A DNA stretch of 64,000 nucleotides. Source: REEB52 sp964626905. Lineage in GTDB: Bacteria; Chlamydiota; Chlamydiia; Chlamydiales; SM23-39. Below, one piece after another: positions 42,564 through 49,833 of the stretch; the first letter of the stretch is position 1, and the number at the start of each line of letters is the position of its first letter. The position numbers were made by a program, and so were the translations under genes. The DNA is taken from assembly GCA_964626905.1 (NCBI GenBank), contig CAZVHA010000004.1, forward strand, positions 120,768-184,767, written 5' to 3'. The notes under the pieces are model-generated. The model was not told where the DNA came from. It did no database searches and was given only the letters and a program-made list of their open reading frames with translations.

Positions 42564-42983
42564 ATGAATCAACAAAATCAAAAGCTGTATGTAGGAAACC
42601 TCAACTTTGACGCAAACGAGGATCAAGTCCGTGAACTTTTTGGCGGATTTGGAGAAGTACAGGAAGTAAAAATCGTAATGGACCGTTTTTCAGGCAGATC
42701 GCGTGGATTTGCTTTTGTCCGCATGGCAACTGCTGATGATGCTGGCAAAGCAAAAGATGCGTTGAATGGACAACCATTCCAAGGCAAAGCACTCGTGATC
42801 GATTGGGCTCGTACAGAGCAAAGAGATCGACCCGCAGGTGAGCGCAGCGGCGGCGGCGAATTCAGACCACGTCGTGAAGGCGGCGGAGGCGGCGGCGGAG
42901 GCTGGGGCGGCGGTGAGCGTCGTGGCGGCGGCGGTGGTCGTGGTGAGCGCGGTGAGCGCGGCGGTGGTTTCAACCGTTATTAA
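42564..42983 (+). CDS. RRM-type glycine-rich RNA-binding protein
   Basis: 139 residues with GGAG before the ATG. A single RNA-recognition motif: RNP2 KLYVGNLNF at 7-15 and RNP1 RGFAFVRM at 47-54, with the aromatic residues that stack on RNA. The last ~45 residues are Gly/Arg-rich (GGGGG and RGERGERGG), an unstructured RNA-binding tail like that of cyanobacterial Rbp and plant GRP proteins. Such proteins are often cold-induced; the long leader is in keeping with post-transcriptional control. The antisense proline-rich frame is a shadow. Confidence 0.92.
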   Translation: MNQQNQKLYVGNLNFDANEDQVRELFGGFGEVQEVKIVMDRFSGRSRGFAFVRMATADDAGKAKDALNGQPFQGKALVIDWARTEQRDRPAGERSGGGEFRPRREGGGGGGGGWGGGERRGGGGGRGERGERGGGFNRY

Positions 42984-43403
42984 TCAAGACTTTGCAATAA
43001 TTGCAATCGTCAAGCGGGCAGCTGAAGTCAGCTGCCCTTCTTCATTCATGATTTTGATTTCCCAAACTTGAGTCGATTTTCCGAGGTGCAGCGGTTTTGT
43101 ATGGGCCGTGAGTAGCCCTTTTGTTCCTGCTCTGATGTGATTGATATTGAGCTCGAGTCCGACGGCGATTTTCCCTTCTTCGACGCAGCAGTTGGCAGCG
43201 GCGTTGGCAACGGTTTCGGCTAGAGCGGCAGTTGCTCCCCCGTGGACGATGCCCATAGGCTGGATTGTCCTTGGATCAATTGGCATTTGGGCGATGAGGT
43301 GATCTTTACCCATTTCGGTAAAGGTGATTCCCAGATGTTCAACCAGGGTGTTTTGGCATTTTTGGTTGAGTTCGGCGAGGGAGATTTTTCGTTTCCAGAT
43401 CAT
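42984..43403 (-). CDS. PaaI-type hotdog-fold thioesterase
   Basis: 139 residues. GIVHGGATAALAETVANAAAN is the signature of PaaI/YbgC-like hotdog thioesterases, with LELNINHIRAG on the central strand. It hydrolyses acyl- or aryl-CoA thioesters. Its stop abuts the RRM stop on the other strand; its 3' end contains the hairpin that likely terminates the RRM transcript. Confidence 0.88.
   Translation of the reverse strand: MIWKRKISLAELNQKCQNTLVEHLGITFTEMGKDHLIAQMPIDPRTIQPMGIVHGGATAALAETVANAAANCCVEEGKIAVGLELNINHIRAGTKGLLTAHTKPLHLGKSTQVWEIKIMNEEGQLTSAARLTIAIIAKS
43016..43037 (+). terminator. strong hairpin terminator of the RRM gene
   Basis: 9-bp perfect stem GGGCAGCTG / CAGCTGCCC with a 4-base loop, followed by TTCTTC. 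It lies within the coding part of the convergent thioesterase gene. A mirrored hairpin in the opposite transcript would fall before its stop. Confidence 0.6.
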
Positions 43404-43511
43404 GAGGGGAAGTATACATAGAAGTTATCCGAATAGGCGACAGGAATTTTTTCTACTCAATGAATTAGCTGACAAGCTACACTTTTTGGCGAAATATCTG
43501 AGAGGATGGGG

Positions 43512-44222
43512 ATGACAGTATCAAACGATTTCTTGCAAAGGGCCATTATTGGGTTGGAGCAAGGGGATGTCTGGATCACGCGTGGGATAGGAATCCAAAA
43601 AAAGGATTATTTGCCTGTAAGAGTGCTAAAAAGTTGGGCAAGAGGGACCGCCTCTTTTTTTGAGACCTCTTTTTGTGGGCATTCTATTTATTCAGATATT
43701 CAAGTTGATTTAGTATTGTCTGATCTGCGCTATGCCAATTGGGCAGGAGTAGATCCTCAAAAAGCTAAGATTTTTTTCGAGCTCTTTGAGAGAGCCGTTA
43801 AGGGGCGTCATTCTGTAGACACCACATCGTTAGTTGATTTTGCAGAGGCATCCAAAGTGGTAGAGAAAAAAATAGAAGAGGACACGTTTGCACAAAACTG
43901 GTCTCGAAGAGAGGATGGGCTAAAGATTTTAACGGCTATTCCTCAAAGCAGAGTTTACGTAACTGTAGACGATCGAAATTTTTCTGTTGAAAGCGATCGA
44001 CTGAGTCGTAGTTATGTGTGCGATGACTGTCAAGAGGGTTTGGCCCGTATCACCCCATACGAGAATGGGAATGTAACTCTCTTACTGTTTAGTCACACGC
44101 CTTTATCACTGAATGCGAATATGGTAGAGCGAATTTTGCTGAAAGTTTATGAAGAGATTGCTGCGCGGAAACGGATTGGCTCAAAGGCAGTTCTCACTCT
44201 TTTGGGACCGTCGCACTATTAA
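43512..44222 (+). CDS. uncharacterised protein, C-terminus altered by an element insertion
   Basis: 236 residues from the ATG preceded by GAGAGGATGGGG (an ATG two codons earlier sits within that site). No domain recognised; a mixed alpha/beta soluble protein with a C-x2-C pair (VCDDCQ, ~163). The stop TAA straddles the junction with the family A element: TAT plus TA from the duplicated target, then element sequence. Removing the element and one target copy restores a frame that reads five more residues to a TAG at 44403-44405. Confidence 0.6.
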   Translation: MTVSNDFLQRAIIGLEQGDVWITRGIGIQKKDYLPVRVLKSWARGTASFFETSFCGHSIYSDIQVDLVLSDLRYANWAGVDPQKAKIFFELFERAVKGRHSVDTTSLVDFAEASKVVEKKIEEDTFAQNWSRREDGLKILTAIPQSRVYVTVDDRNFSVESDRLSRSYVCDDCQEGLARITPYENGNVTLLLFSHTPLSLNANMVERILLKVYEEIAARKRIGSKAVLTLLGPSHY

Positions 44223-44384
44223 CCTGAGTTTTGGGTTTATCCGTCGGATATTCAATGTTTTCTGGAATCTTTTTGCTCTTTCGCCTCGGCAAGGAGGGCG
44301 GCCCACCCTTGCCCTCGCCTCCAAGAGCAAAAATCTTTCCAGAAAAGCATTGAATCTCCTGCCGGAGAAACCCAAAACTCAGGT
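44222..44384. mobile_element. MITE-like element family A, copy 2 (inverted)
   Basis: 163 bp, the inverse complement of 1202-1364 with very few differences. Direct repeats TATTA flank it at 44217-44221 and 44385-44389. Same length, same ends and a different target duplication from copy 1 show two independent insertions at TAYTA sites. Confidence 0.88.
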
Positions 44385-44401
44385 TATTATATCACGTACC
44401 G

Positions 44402-45949
44402 TTAGGGACCTATAGCCGCTTTCCATTTTCGGTGTACGAGGAGAATTAGGAGGGAGATGGCTACGACGATCATCACATAGCCTACGACAATGAGAGCGTC
44501 ATTTATCCCTTGAATGCGAGCTTGTGTTTGGATGTTTTCGACAATGGCCAATTTCGCTTTGACGGGGTCAGGATATTTATCTAAAAGATTGCGTAGAGTC
44601 GATTTGTAGGCGCTCAATTGGGGATTGACCCCTTCTGCAAAGCGGGCTGTGTGGAAAATGGTGCGCCGGATGCTGAAGATCGAGATGAGAGTGCCCCCAT
44701 AGGTTCCCCCGATTTGCCGAAAAAATGTGAGTGTTGTAGCAGCAGATGCTTTTAGTTCAGGAGAAACCCCATAAAGAGCCATTAAAGTTGTAGGGCCAAG
44801 AGAAAGGCCGACTCCAATGCCCCTCAAAATCAAAATGGCGACCATCTGCTTATAACCAGTGAGCCAACTGAGTTCGTTGTTGTAAAAGAAACTGACAATG
44901 AGACAGGTGATCCCCGTGAACGTCAAGACAGGGACCGGAATCCACTTTAAAAGGAGATTCGCAACGATGCTAAAGAGACCGAATGCAAAGCCATAGACCG
45001 CAGCAATTTTTCCCGTGACAAATTTTTCGTAAAAGAGGCCTCCCAACATATATTCCACCGATACAGCAATACTTGCAAAAGTGGTCATCCCGAGTAAAAA
45101 CAGCGCCGGGAGTGAGGCGCTAAAGAGGGGATTTTTGAATAAAGAGAGGGGAAAAAGGGGCGCTTTACTCCTCTTCTCAAAGTAAATCAGCGCTAAAAGA
45201 GCGAAAAAAGAGGTGATTAAAAGGGCCACGATATAGGGAGTTCTCCAACCTTCTGGCGTAGCGCGAATAGGGGCAAGGACAAGGGCGATGAGGAGAGTCG
45301 ATATGCAAGTGGTCAGTGAGATAAAACCAGGAAAATCGAATGGCGTTTTCGACACTTCTGCCTTTTTGTTGCGGCAAAGCCAACAAGAAATGGACGAAAC
45401 GATCCCAAAAGGGACGATCACAAGAAAAATGGCTCTCCAAGAGACAAACTGACTCAAATAGCCGGCTAGAAGGGCCCCCACTCCAAGACCCACTCCAATG
45501 CCAATGCCAACGTATAGATTGATCGCCAGAGCAATTTTTGCTTTCGATACGCTTTTTGCAATGAGAGCAAGCCCTATTGGGAAAATAAAACCGGCGCCAA
45601 TCCCTCCAATGAAGCGGGCCATGGCAACGAGAAAAAAATTGTTAGCTACAGCAGATAAAAGCGTAGCAGCTGTAAAAATCACAACGCCATAGGTATACAT
45701 CCGGTTGAATCCAAATTGATTTGCAAACCAATTTCCCGTCGGAACGACGGTGTTAACCCCCAAAAGATAGAGCGTTGTGATCCATACGGTTTCTGTGTTG
45801 CTGAGAGCCAGCTCCCCTTGGATCGATGGATCTGCGATCATCGTCGCTACAGCAGAGATGACTGTCAGGAGCGTTGTCAGAATGACATTCACGGTGATGT
45901 GCAAAGGATAGGTTGGGTGATCATAGGAAAAAATGGAAGGGGAGCTCAT
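44402..45949 (-). CDS. DHA2-family multidrug efflux MFS transporter (EmrB/QacA-like)
   Basis: 515 residues with about 14 hydrophobic segments, typical of DHA2 drug:H+ antiporters. IQGELALSNTETVWITTLYLL at the first external loop, GRLIGGIGAG-type motif (ARFIGGIGAGFIFPIGLAL), and motif C-like GIGVGLGVGALLAGYLS. Its start overlaps the HlyD-type gene (4 bp), so it forms a tripartite-style EmrAB pump with it. Confidence 0.9.
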   Translation of the reverse strand: MSSPSIFSYDHPTYPLHITVNVILTTLLTVISAVATMIADPSIQGELALSNTETVWITTLYLLGVNTVVPTGNWFANQFGFNRMYTYGVVIFTAATLLSAVANNFFLVAMARFIGGIGAGFIFPIGLALIAKSVSKAKIALAINLYVGIGIGVGLGVGALLAGYLSQFVSWRAIFLVIVPFGIVSSISCWLCRNKKAEVSKTPFDFPGFISLTTCISTLLIALVLAPIRATPEGWRTPYIVALLITSFFALLALIYFEKRSKAPLFPLSLFKNPLFSASLPALFLLGMTTFASIAVSVEYMLGGLFYEKFVTGKIAAVYGFAFGLFSIVANLLLKWIPVPVLTFTGITCLIVSFFYNNELSWLTGYKQMVAILILRGIGVGLSLGPTTLMALYGVSPELKASAATTLTFFRQIGGTYGGTLISIFSIRRTIFHTARFAEGVNPQLSAYKSTLRNLLDKYPDPVKAKLAIVENIQTQARIQGINDALIVVGYVMIVVAISLLILLVHRKWKAAIGP

Positions 45950-46866
45950 CGCACTTTCACATGGATTTCGGCTGACATCCCCGGATAGAGATAAAGGGGT
46001 TCTCTCGTTTTCGGTATGTCGAGCCAGATTTTGACGGGAACTCTTTGCACAATTTTTGTGAAATTCCCCGTCGCATTGTCAGGGGGAATGAGCGAAAATT
46101 GAGAGGCGGCAGAAGCTCGAACGACAAACACTTTCCCCGTAAATTTTCGATCCGGATAGGCATCGATGTGGATCTCTACTGGATCGCCCGATTGCAATCT
46201 GCCCACTTTTGTCTCTTCTAAATTCGCCGTCACCCAGATGTTTTTCACATCGGTCAGCCCAAAGAGAGGCTCTCCAATTTGCGCCACATCTCCCGCAACA
46301 ACCCACCGTTTTGCAATCGATCCGTCTCTCGGCGCAAAAATTTTCGTGTGACGCAAAAGCTCTTCAATCACTCCCAATTTCGCAATCCCGTTGATGAGAT
46401 TGGCTTCTGAAACTTTGTAATTTGCAATTGCAAAGTGATAATCTTTTTCAATTTTATCAAATTGAATATAGGAGATGATCTGGTTATCGTACTCTTGTTT
46501 TGCAACGGTGTAAATATCGCGCAGTTTTTCCATCTCAATTTTTTGAAGTTTCACCGTCTTTTCGAGAAGGGCGACATTGGTGAGGGCGTCTTCTTTTTGC
46601 GAGTTGAAAATGCTCTCGTCGAGCTGACATAAAAGTTGTCCGGTAGAGACCTCATCTCCCTCGTCGACAAAAAGCTCTATGATGCGCGCTTCAATATCTG
46701 CGCTTATTTGAATCTGATATCCATCGAGATAGGCGTCGTTCGTCCAAACCGTTTTTGTAGAGTGGATATACCAACTGAGACCTAAAAAGAGGAAAAGAAA
46801 AACCCCCAGCCCAATCAGAACCCATTTCCAAAAAAGGGGTTTTTGTGAGGTGGGGGTCTCGTCCAT
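45946..46866 (-). CDS. HlyD/EmrA-family membrane fusion protein
   Basis: 306 residues. One N-terminal membrane segment (WVLIGLGVFLFLFLGLSWYI), a biotinyl-lipoyl half (ELFVDEGDEVSTGQLLCQLDE), a coiled-coil hairpin (~85-165), and a second lipoyl half with FAPRDGSIAKRWVVAGDVAQIGEPLF. It bridges the inner-membrane pump and an outer-membrane channel. It is coupled to the DHA2 pump gene downstream. Confidence 0.9.
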   Translation of the reverse strand: MDETPTSQKPLFWKWVLIGLGVFLFLFLGLSWYIHSTKTVWTNDAYLDGYQIQISADIEARIIELFVDEGDEVSTGQLLCQLDESIFNSQKEDALTNVALLEKTVKLQKIEMEKLRDIYTVAKQEYDNQIISYIQFDKIEKDYHFAIANYKVSEANLINGIAKLGVIEELLRHTKIFAPRDGSIAKRWVVAGDVAQIGEPLFGLTDVKNIWVTANLEETKVGRLQSGDPVEIHIDAYPDRKFTGKVFVVRASAASQFSLIPPDNATGNFTKIVQRVPVKIWLDIPKTREPLYLYPGMSAEIHVKVR

Positions 46867-46881
46867 TTAGCTCGCTTCCGA

Positions 46882-47265
46882 TCAGCTCATGAATCCAGCC
46901 CAGATCAGATAGATACCGACGATCAGCCATACCCAAGACATAATTGTATAGCCAGATCCACCTAGTAGATCTTTCAACATTTTTGAAAACCCTTCAGGCC
47001 AGAAAATTCTCAAAATTCCCTGAATTAAAAGAATCCATCCGACAAGCGTCACAACCACAGGCCACGCAGGTACCCACATATTGTGGCTGATCACTACTAA
47101 AAGTCCCACAGCTAGAGAGACGACCCCAGAAAAAGTCATCATCCCTGTGTGAGATGCTGTTTCCATGACCCCTTTTTTCATTCGGGATTCATGCACGATC
47201 ATCGCAAGGGCGACGATAAAAAGCCAAAGCCCCATCACTTGGGCATAAAATACAGAAATACACAT
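46882..47265 (-). CDS. small four-segment membrane protein
   Basis: 127 residues, AGGAG before the ATG. Four hydrophobic segments (GLWLFIVALAMIV; MMTFSGVVSLAVGLLVVI; PVVVTLVGWILLIQGILRIF; MSWVWLIVGIYLIWAGF). No family named with confidence. It lies 15 bp upstream of the EmrA-like gene on the same strand, so it may belong to the efflux operon. Confidence 0.65.
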   Translation of the reverse strand: MCISVFYAQVMGLWLFIVALAMIVHESRMKKGVMETASHTGMMTFSGVVSLAVGLLVVISHNMWVPAWPVVVTLVGWILLIQGILRIFWPEGFSKMLKDLLGGSGYTIMSWVWLIVGIYLIWAGFMS

Positions 47266-47410
47266 AGAGATTGCTCCTATTTTAACCTCTACTTCCTGTG
47301 TTTATCAAATGAGGATTTAATTTGCTTTAAAAAAAATCATATAAGGGTGTAGGCGAATTGGTTTTTGTTTTTTAAAAATTGATTTATTTTGTTTTATTTG
47401 TTATTATTTT

Positions 47411-47893
47411 TTGCAGTTAAATAACTATGGTGAAACTATTTCTTTGTTTGTAAAATTTTTAATTGGGGCGATTTTGATGGGGGATGGTCTTGGAGGTGAC
47501 GATGGGTGGTTTCCTGTTGAGAAGGTTCCGAAGGCCTCTGAGGTGATGAGCGACATTGACTCATCGATTTGGGTTTTATTTTCGAAGGATTTGGGGGACG
47601 AGCAATTTTCGATCCGATTTCCCGAGGAGCCTTTTTACCGTTCGAGTGAGGGGGGCCATTTTCTTGTGCGGGCTTTGAAAGGGGGCGATATTTACGAGCT
47701 TTCAGCGGAGCCGAGGGACCTATTATTAGAGGGGTCAGCTGGAGATCGATCTTTTGAGTGGGAGGGGAAATGGGTCCATGAGCATACGGTTCAGACGAGC
47801 TCCCACACCTATCATTTGCGCCTCTACACTTCGAATCCTATGGCCCAAAGCGCCAAAGAATTCATCTCCTCCTTTTCGAGCCTAGTTCAGTAG
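47411..47893 (+). CDS. uncharacterised protein, start uncertain
   Basis: Up to 160 residues. No ATG fits a good start: TTG at 47411, an in-frame TTG just before FVKFLIGAIL, or the ATG before GDGLGGDDG are options. The middle choice would give a short hydrophobic leader. The rest (DSSIWVLFSKDLGDEQFSIRFPEEP) is beta-rich and looks like a small extracytoplasmic domain. No family recognised. It lies upstream of two tRNA genes. Confidence 0.5.
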   Translation: MQLNNYGETISLFVKFLIGAILMGDGLGGDDGWFPVEKVPKASEVMSDIDSSIWVLFSKDLGDEQFSIRFPEEPFYRSSEGGHFLVRALKGGDIYELSAEPRDLLLEGSAGDRSFEWEGKWVHEHTVQTSSHTYHLRLYTSNPMAQSAKEFISSFSSLVQ

Positions 47894-47964
47894 AAAAACT
47901 TTTGCGCAAAATCCCTCCTTCGTGTATCTTAAGACCTTACTGTTTTCATGTCTTTTTCTGAAAA

Positions 47965-48037
47965 GGGGACTTAGCTCAGTTGGTAGAGCATCTGATTTGC
48001 ATTCAGAGGGTCAGGAGTTCGAATCTCCTAGTCTCCA
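47965..48037 (+). tRNA. tRNA-Ala (TGC anticodon)
   Basis: 73 nt. Acceptor stem GGGGACT/AGTCTCC, D-arm TAGCTCAGTTGGTAGAGC, anticodon loop TTTGCAT in a CTGA stem, and T-arm GGAGTTCGAATCTCC. No encoded CCA. Confidence 0.95.
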
Positions 48038-48061
48038 TTTTGCGTAAGGGGCTTTATTAAT

Positions 48062-48135
48062 GCGGTTGTAGCTCAGTTGGTTAGAGCGCGACACTGATAA
48101 TGTCGAGGTCCCAAGTTCAAGTCTTGGTAGCCGCA
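48062..48135 (+). tRNA. tRNA-Ile (GAT anticodon)
   Basis: 74 nt. Acceptor GCGGTTG paired to TAGCCGC, D-arm TAGCTCAGTTGGTTAGAGC, anticodon loop CTGATAA with GAT, and a T-arm CCAAGTTCAAGTCTTGG. It lies 24 bp after tRNA-Ala, so they are co-transcribed. They are not in an rRNA spacer here. Confidence 0.95.
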
Positions 48136-48188
48136 TTTCTTTTCTTTGTTTACAAAATTCAAGGCCACTTTTATAGGGGGAGTATAGG

Positions 48189-48369
48189 GAGGCAATTGCA
48201 AAACTCATTTGCCCGTTAAAATCGCCCTTTTGAGACCCGCTCGCGTCGTTCTCCTCAACCAACCCCCTGGGTTGGTCTCGTCGAACGGACCGTGGCAGCG
48301 TTGCTGCCACTCGTGAGTGGGCCTCAAAATCATCGATTTTTCCGAGCAAAGCAGTTTTGCAACTGCCTC
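48189..48369. mobile_element. MITE-like element family F
   Basis: 181 bp with ~36-bp imperfect terminal inverted repeats beginning GAGGCAATTGCAAAACT and ending AGTTTTGCAACTGCCTC. Direct repeats TAGG flank it (48185-48188 and 48370-48373). The interior holds smaller hairpins (CCAACCCCCTGGGTTGG; GGCAGCGTTGCTGCC). It sits between the tRNA-Ile gene and the DUF378 gene. Confidence 0.78.
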
Positions 48370-48399
48370 TAGGAACAAAAAATAAAGGATGGTCCTTGT

Positions 48400-48615
48400 A
48401 TGAAAAACGCTCCATTTCTAGATCACTTTTCTGTATTTCTCCTTATTCTTGGCGGGATCTGCTGGGGATTAATAGGGGCATTTGGCTTTGATTTGATCGG
48501 CTCTATATTTGATACGTCAGATGGGATGATGTCGCCTCTCACGCGGGTGATTTACGTATTGATTGGAATCGCTGCGATCTATCGGCTGATTCTTTGGGCA
48601 CAAAGCCGCAAATAA
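48400..48615 (+). CDS. DUF378-family small membrane protein
   Basis: 71 residues, two membrane segments. LILGGICWGLIGAFGFDLI and RVIYVLIGIAAIYRLI are the DUF378 consensus. Length is typical (~65-75). AAGGATGG lies upstream of the ATG. Function unknown. Confidence 0.85.
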   Translation: MKNAPFLDHFSVFLLILGGICWGLIGAFGFDLIGSIFDTSDGMMSPLTRVIYVLIGIAAIYRLILWAQSRK

Positions 48616-48623
48616 CACCCGCC

Positions 48624-49577
48624 TTAGGGTGTCTCAGCCAGGGGCTTCGCCCCCTTTCGGGGTTGGACGATATAGCCCTGGCTGAGCTCTGCGCTATAGA
48701 TCAGCCAAAGGCCCAAAGAGACGATCCCGGTTGAAAAAAAGATGACGGGGGAGAGGGGCTCGCCCAAGAAAAACCATCCATTGATCGATGCAAAAATAGG
48801 GCTTAAGACTCCCATAAAGGAGAGGAAAGTCGCGGTATATTTTTTGAGCATCATTCCATAGATATTATAGCAGATAATATTTGAGATGAGGGTCATGACG
48901 AGGATCCCTTTTGTGAAGGGGACGAGGGAGGCCATTGAGACGGGGAGGGGGTTCCAAGGTTCGATGAGATAGGAGTGTATAAGGGCAAAGCTCCCCCCGA
49001 TCAGCATGCTGAGGCCATTGGCCATGAAGGGGGAAACGGACGAATCTTTGACGATATCGCGCAGGAGGACCCAGCCATAGACGGTGCAAAGCGAGGCTCC
49101 GATCATCGCCAGTTCAGGCCAAGAGAGGTAGAGGAAGCCCGAGAGGAGCTCATCCGCCCCTTTTTGCAGAGCCAAGACCGGGAGGATCCCCGCAAAGCCG
49201 ATCCCCATGCCAAGCCATTTGCGCCCATTCATCTTTTCCCCAAATTGGAGGTAGGAAAAAAGGGCGGCAAAAAAGGGGGATAGCGAGTAGATAAAGCAGG
49301 TTTTGGCGGCGCTCATCTGCCTTAAACTCCAAAACTCAAAGGCATTGGTCAAGTAGATGCTAAAGAGGGCCAACAGGGCAATGAGCCCCCATTTTTTCAA
49401 GGGAAGTTTGAATGCGAACCGATTTTTGATTGCCAAAATGGCAGTGATCAAAATGCCTGCCAAAAGCATGCGGGAGGCAGTCAGGAAAAGGGGGGGGGAG
49501 TACTCGAGAGCCATCTTCCCTAAGGAAAACATACTCGACCACCCGGCGTACATTAAGATAACGATCAGGATTGACAT
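48624..49577 (-). CDS. EamA/DMT-family transporter
   Basis: About 317 residues from the ATG giving MSILIVILM; a TTG twelve codons earlier is in frame. Ten hydrophobic segments in two repeats, with ALFSIYLTNAFEFWSLRQMSAAKTCFIYSLSPFFAAL in repeat one and FLSFMGVLSPIFASINGWFFLGEPLSP in repeat two, as in EamA drug/metabolite transporters. It moves small metabolites across the inner membrane; the substrate is unknown. Confidence 0.88.
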   Translation of the reverse strand: MSILIVILMYAGWSSMFSLGKMALEYSPPLFLTASRMLLAGILITAILAIKNRFAFKLPLKKWGLIALLALFSIYLTNAFEFWSLRQMSAAKTCFIYSLSPFFAALFSYLQFGEKMNGRKWLGMGIGFAGILPVLALQKGADELLSGFLYLSWPELAMIGASLCTVYGWVLLRDIVKDSSVSPFMANGLSMLIGGSFALIHSYLIEPWNPLPVSMASLVPFTKGILVMTLISNIICYNIYGMMLKKYTATFLSFMGVLSPIFASINGWFFLGEPLSPVIFFSTGIVSLGLWLIYSAELSQGYIVQPRKGAKPLAETP

Positions 49578-49664
49578 GCCAAGAGCATACCAGAGGTTGT
49601 CTCTAAGTGGCAAGTTCGAAACAAGGGGGGGTGTAAATAAAAAAGTTGAGGGAGGGCAGGATTA

Positions 49665-49833
49665 TTAACCCGGCATGCAAACAGGTGACAACTAGCTTGC
49701 TGCGGCTTCATCATATCAATCCTCCTCGGGGGTCAATAGTTTTACTATTGACCCCGCTCGGTCGGACCGCTGCCGCTTTGATCTGATTTTGCCTCGCTGG
49801 CGCTATTTGTCACCTATTTGCATGCCGGGCTAA
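49665..49833. mobile_element. MITE-like element family E
   Basis: About 169 bp, with ends TTAACCCGGCATGCAAACAG and the inverse complement (TTAGCCCGGCATGCAAATAG), extending ~27 bp with a few mismatches. A strong central hairpin pairs GGGGTCAATAG with CTATTGACCCC. No clear target duplication. Its right end supplies the stop codon of the F-box/LRR gene at 49830. Confidence 0.72.

Noticed and set aside
42623..42973. Antisense proline-rich protein over the RRM gene
   Set aside because: It is the complement of the glycine-codon tail of the RRM gene; the plus-strand frame has a clear RRM and a ribosome-binding site.
47965..48135. tRNA-Ala/tRNA-Ile pair as part of an rRNA operon spacer
   Set aside because: No 16S or 23S sequence lies on either side; protein genes flank the pair within 300 bp.
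48011..48415. Minus-strand 134-residue reading frame across the tRNAs
   Set aside because: It is the antisense translation of tRNA-Ala and tRNA-Ile (the well-known LELGTSTLSVSRSNQLSY artefact) plus the repeat element, not a gene.
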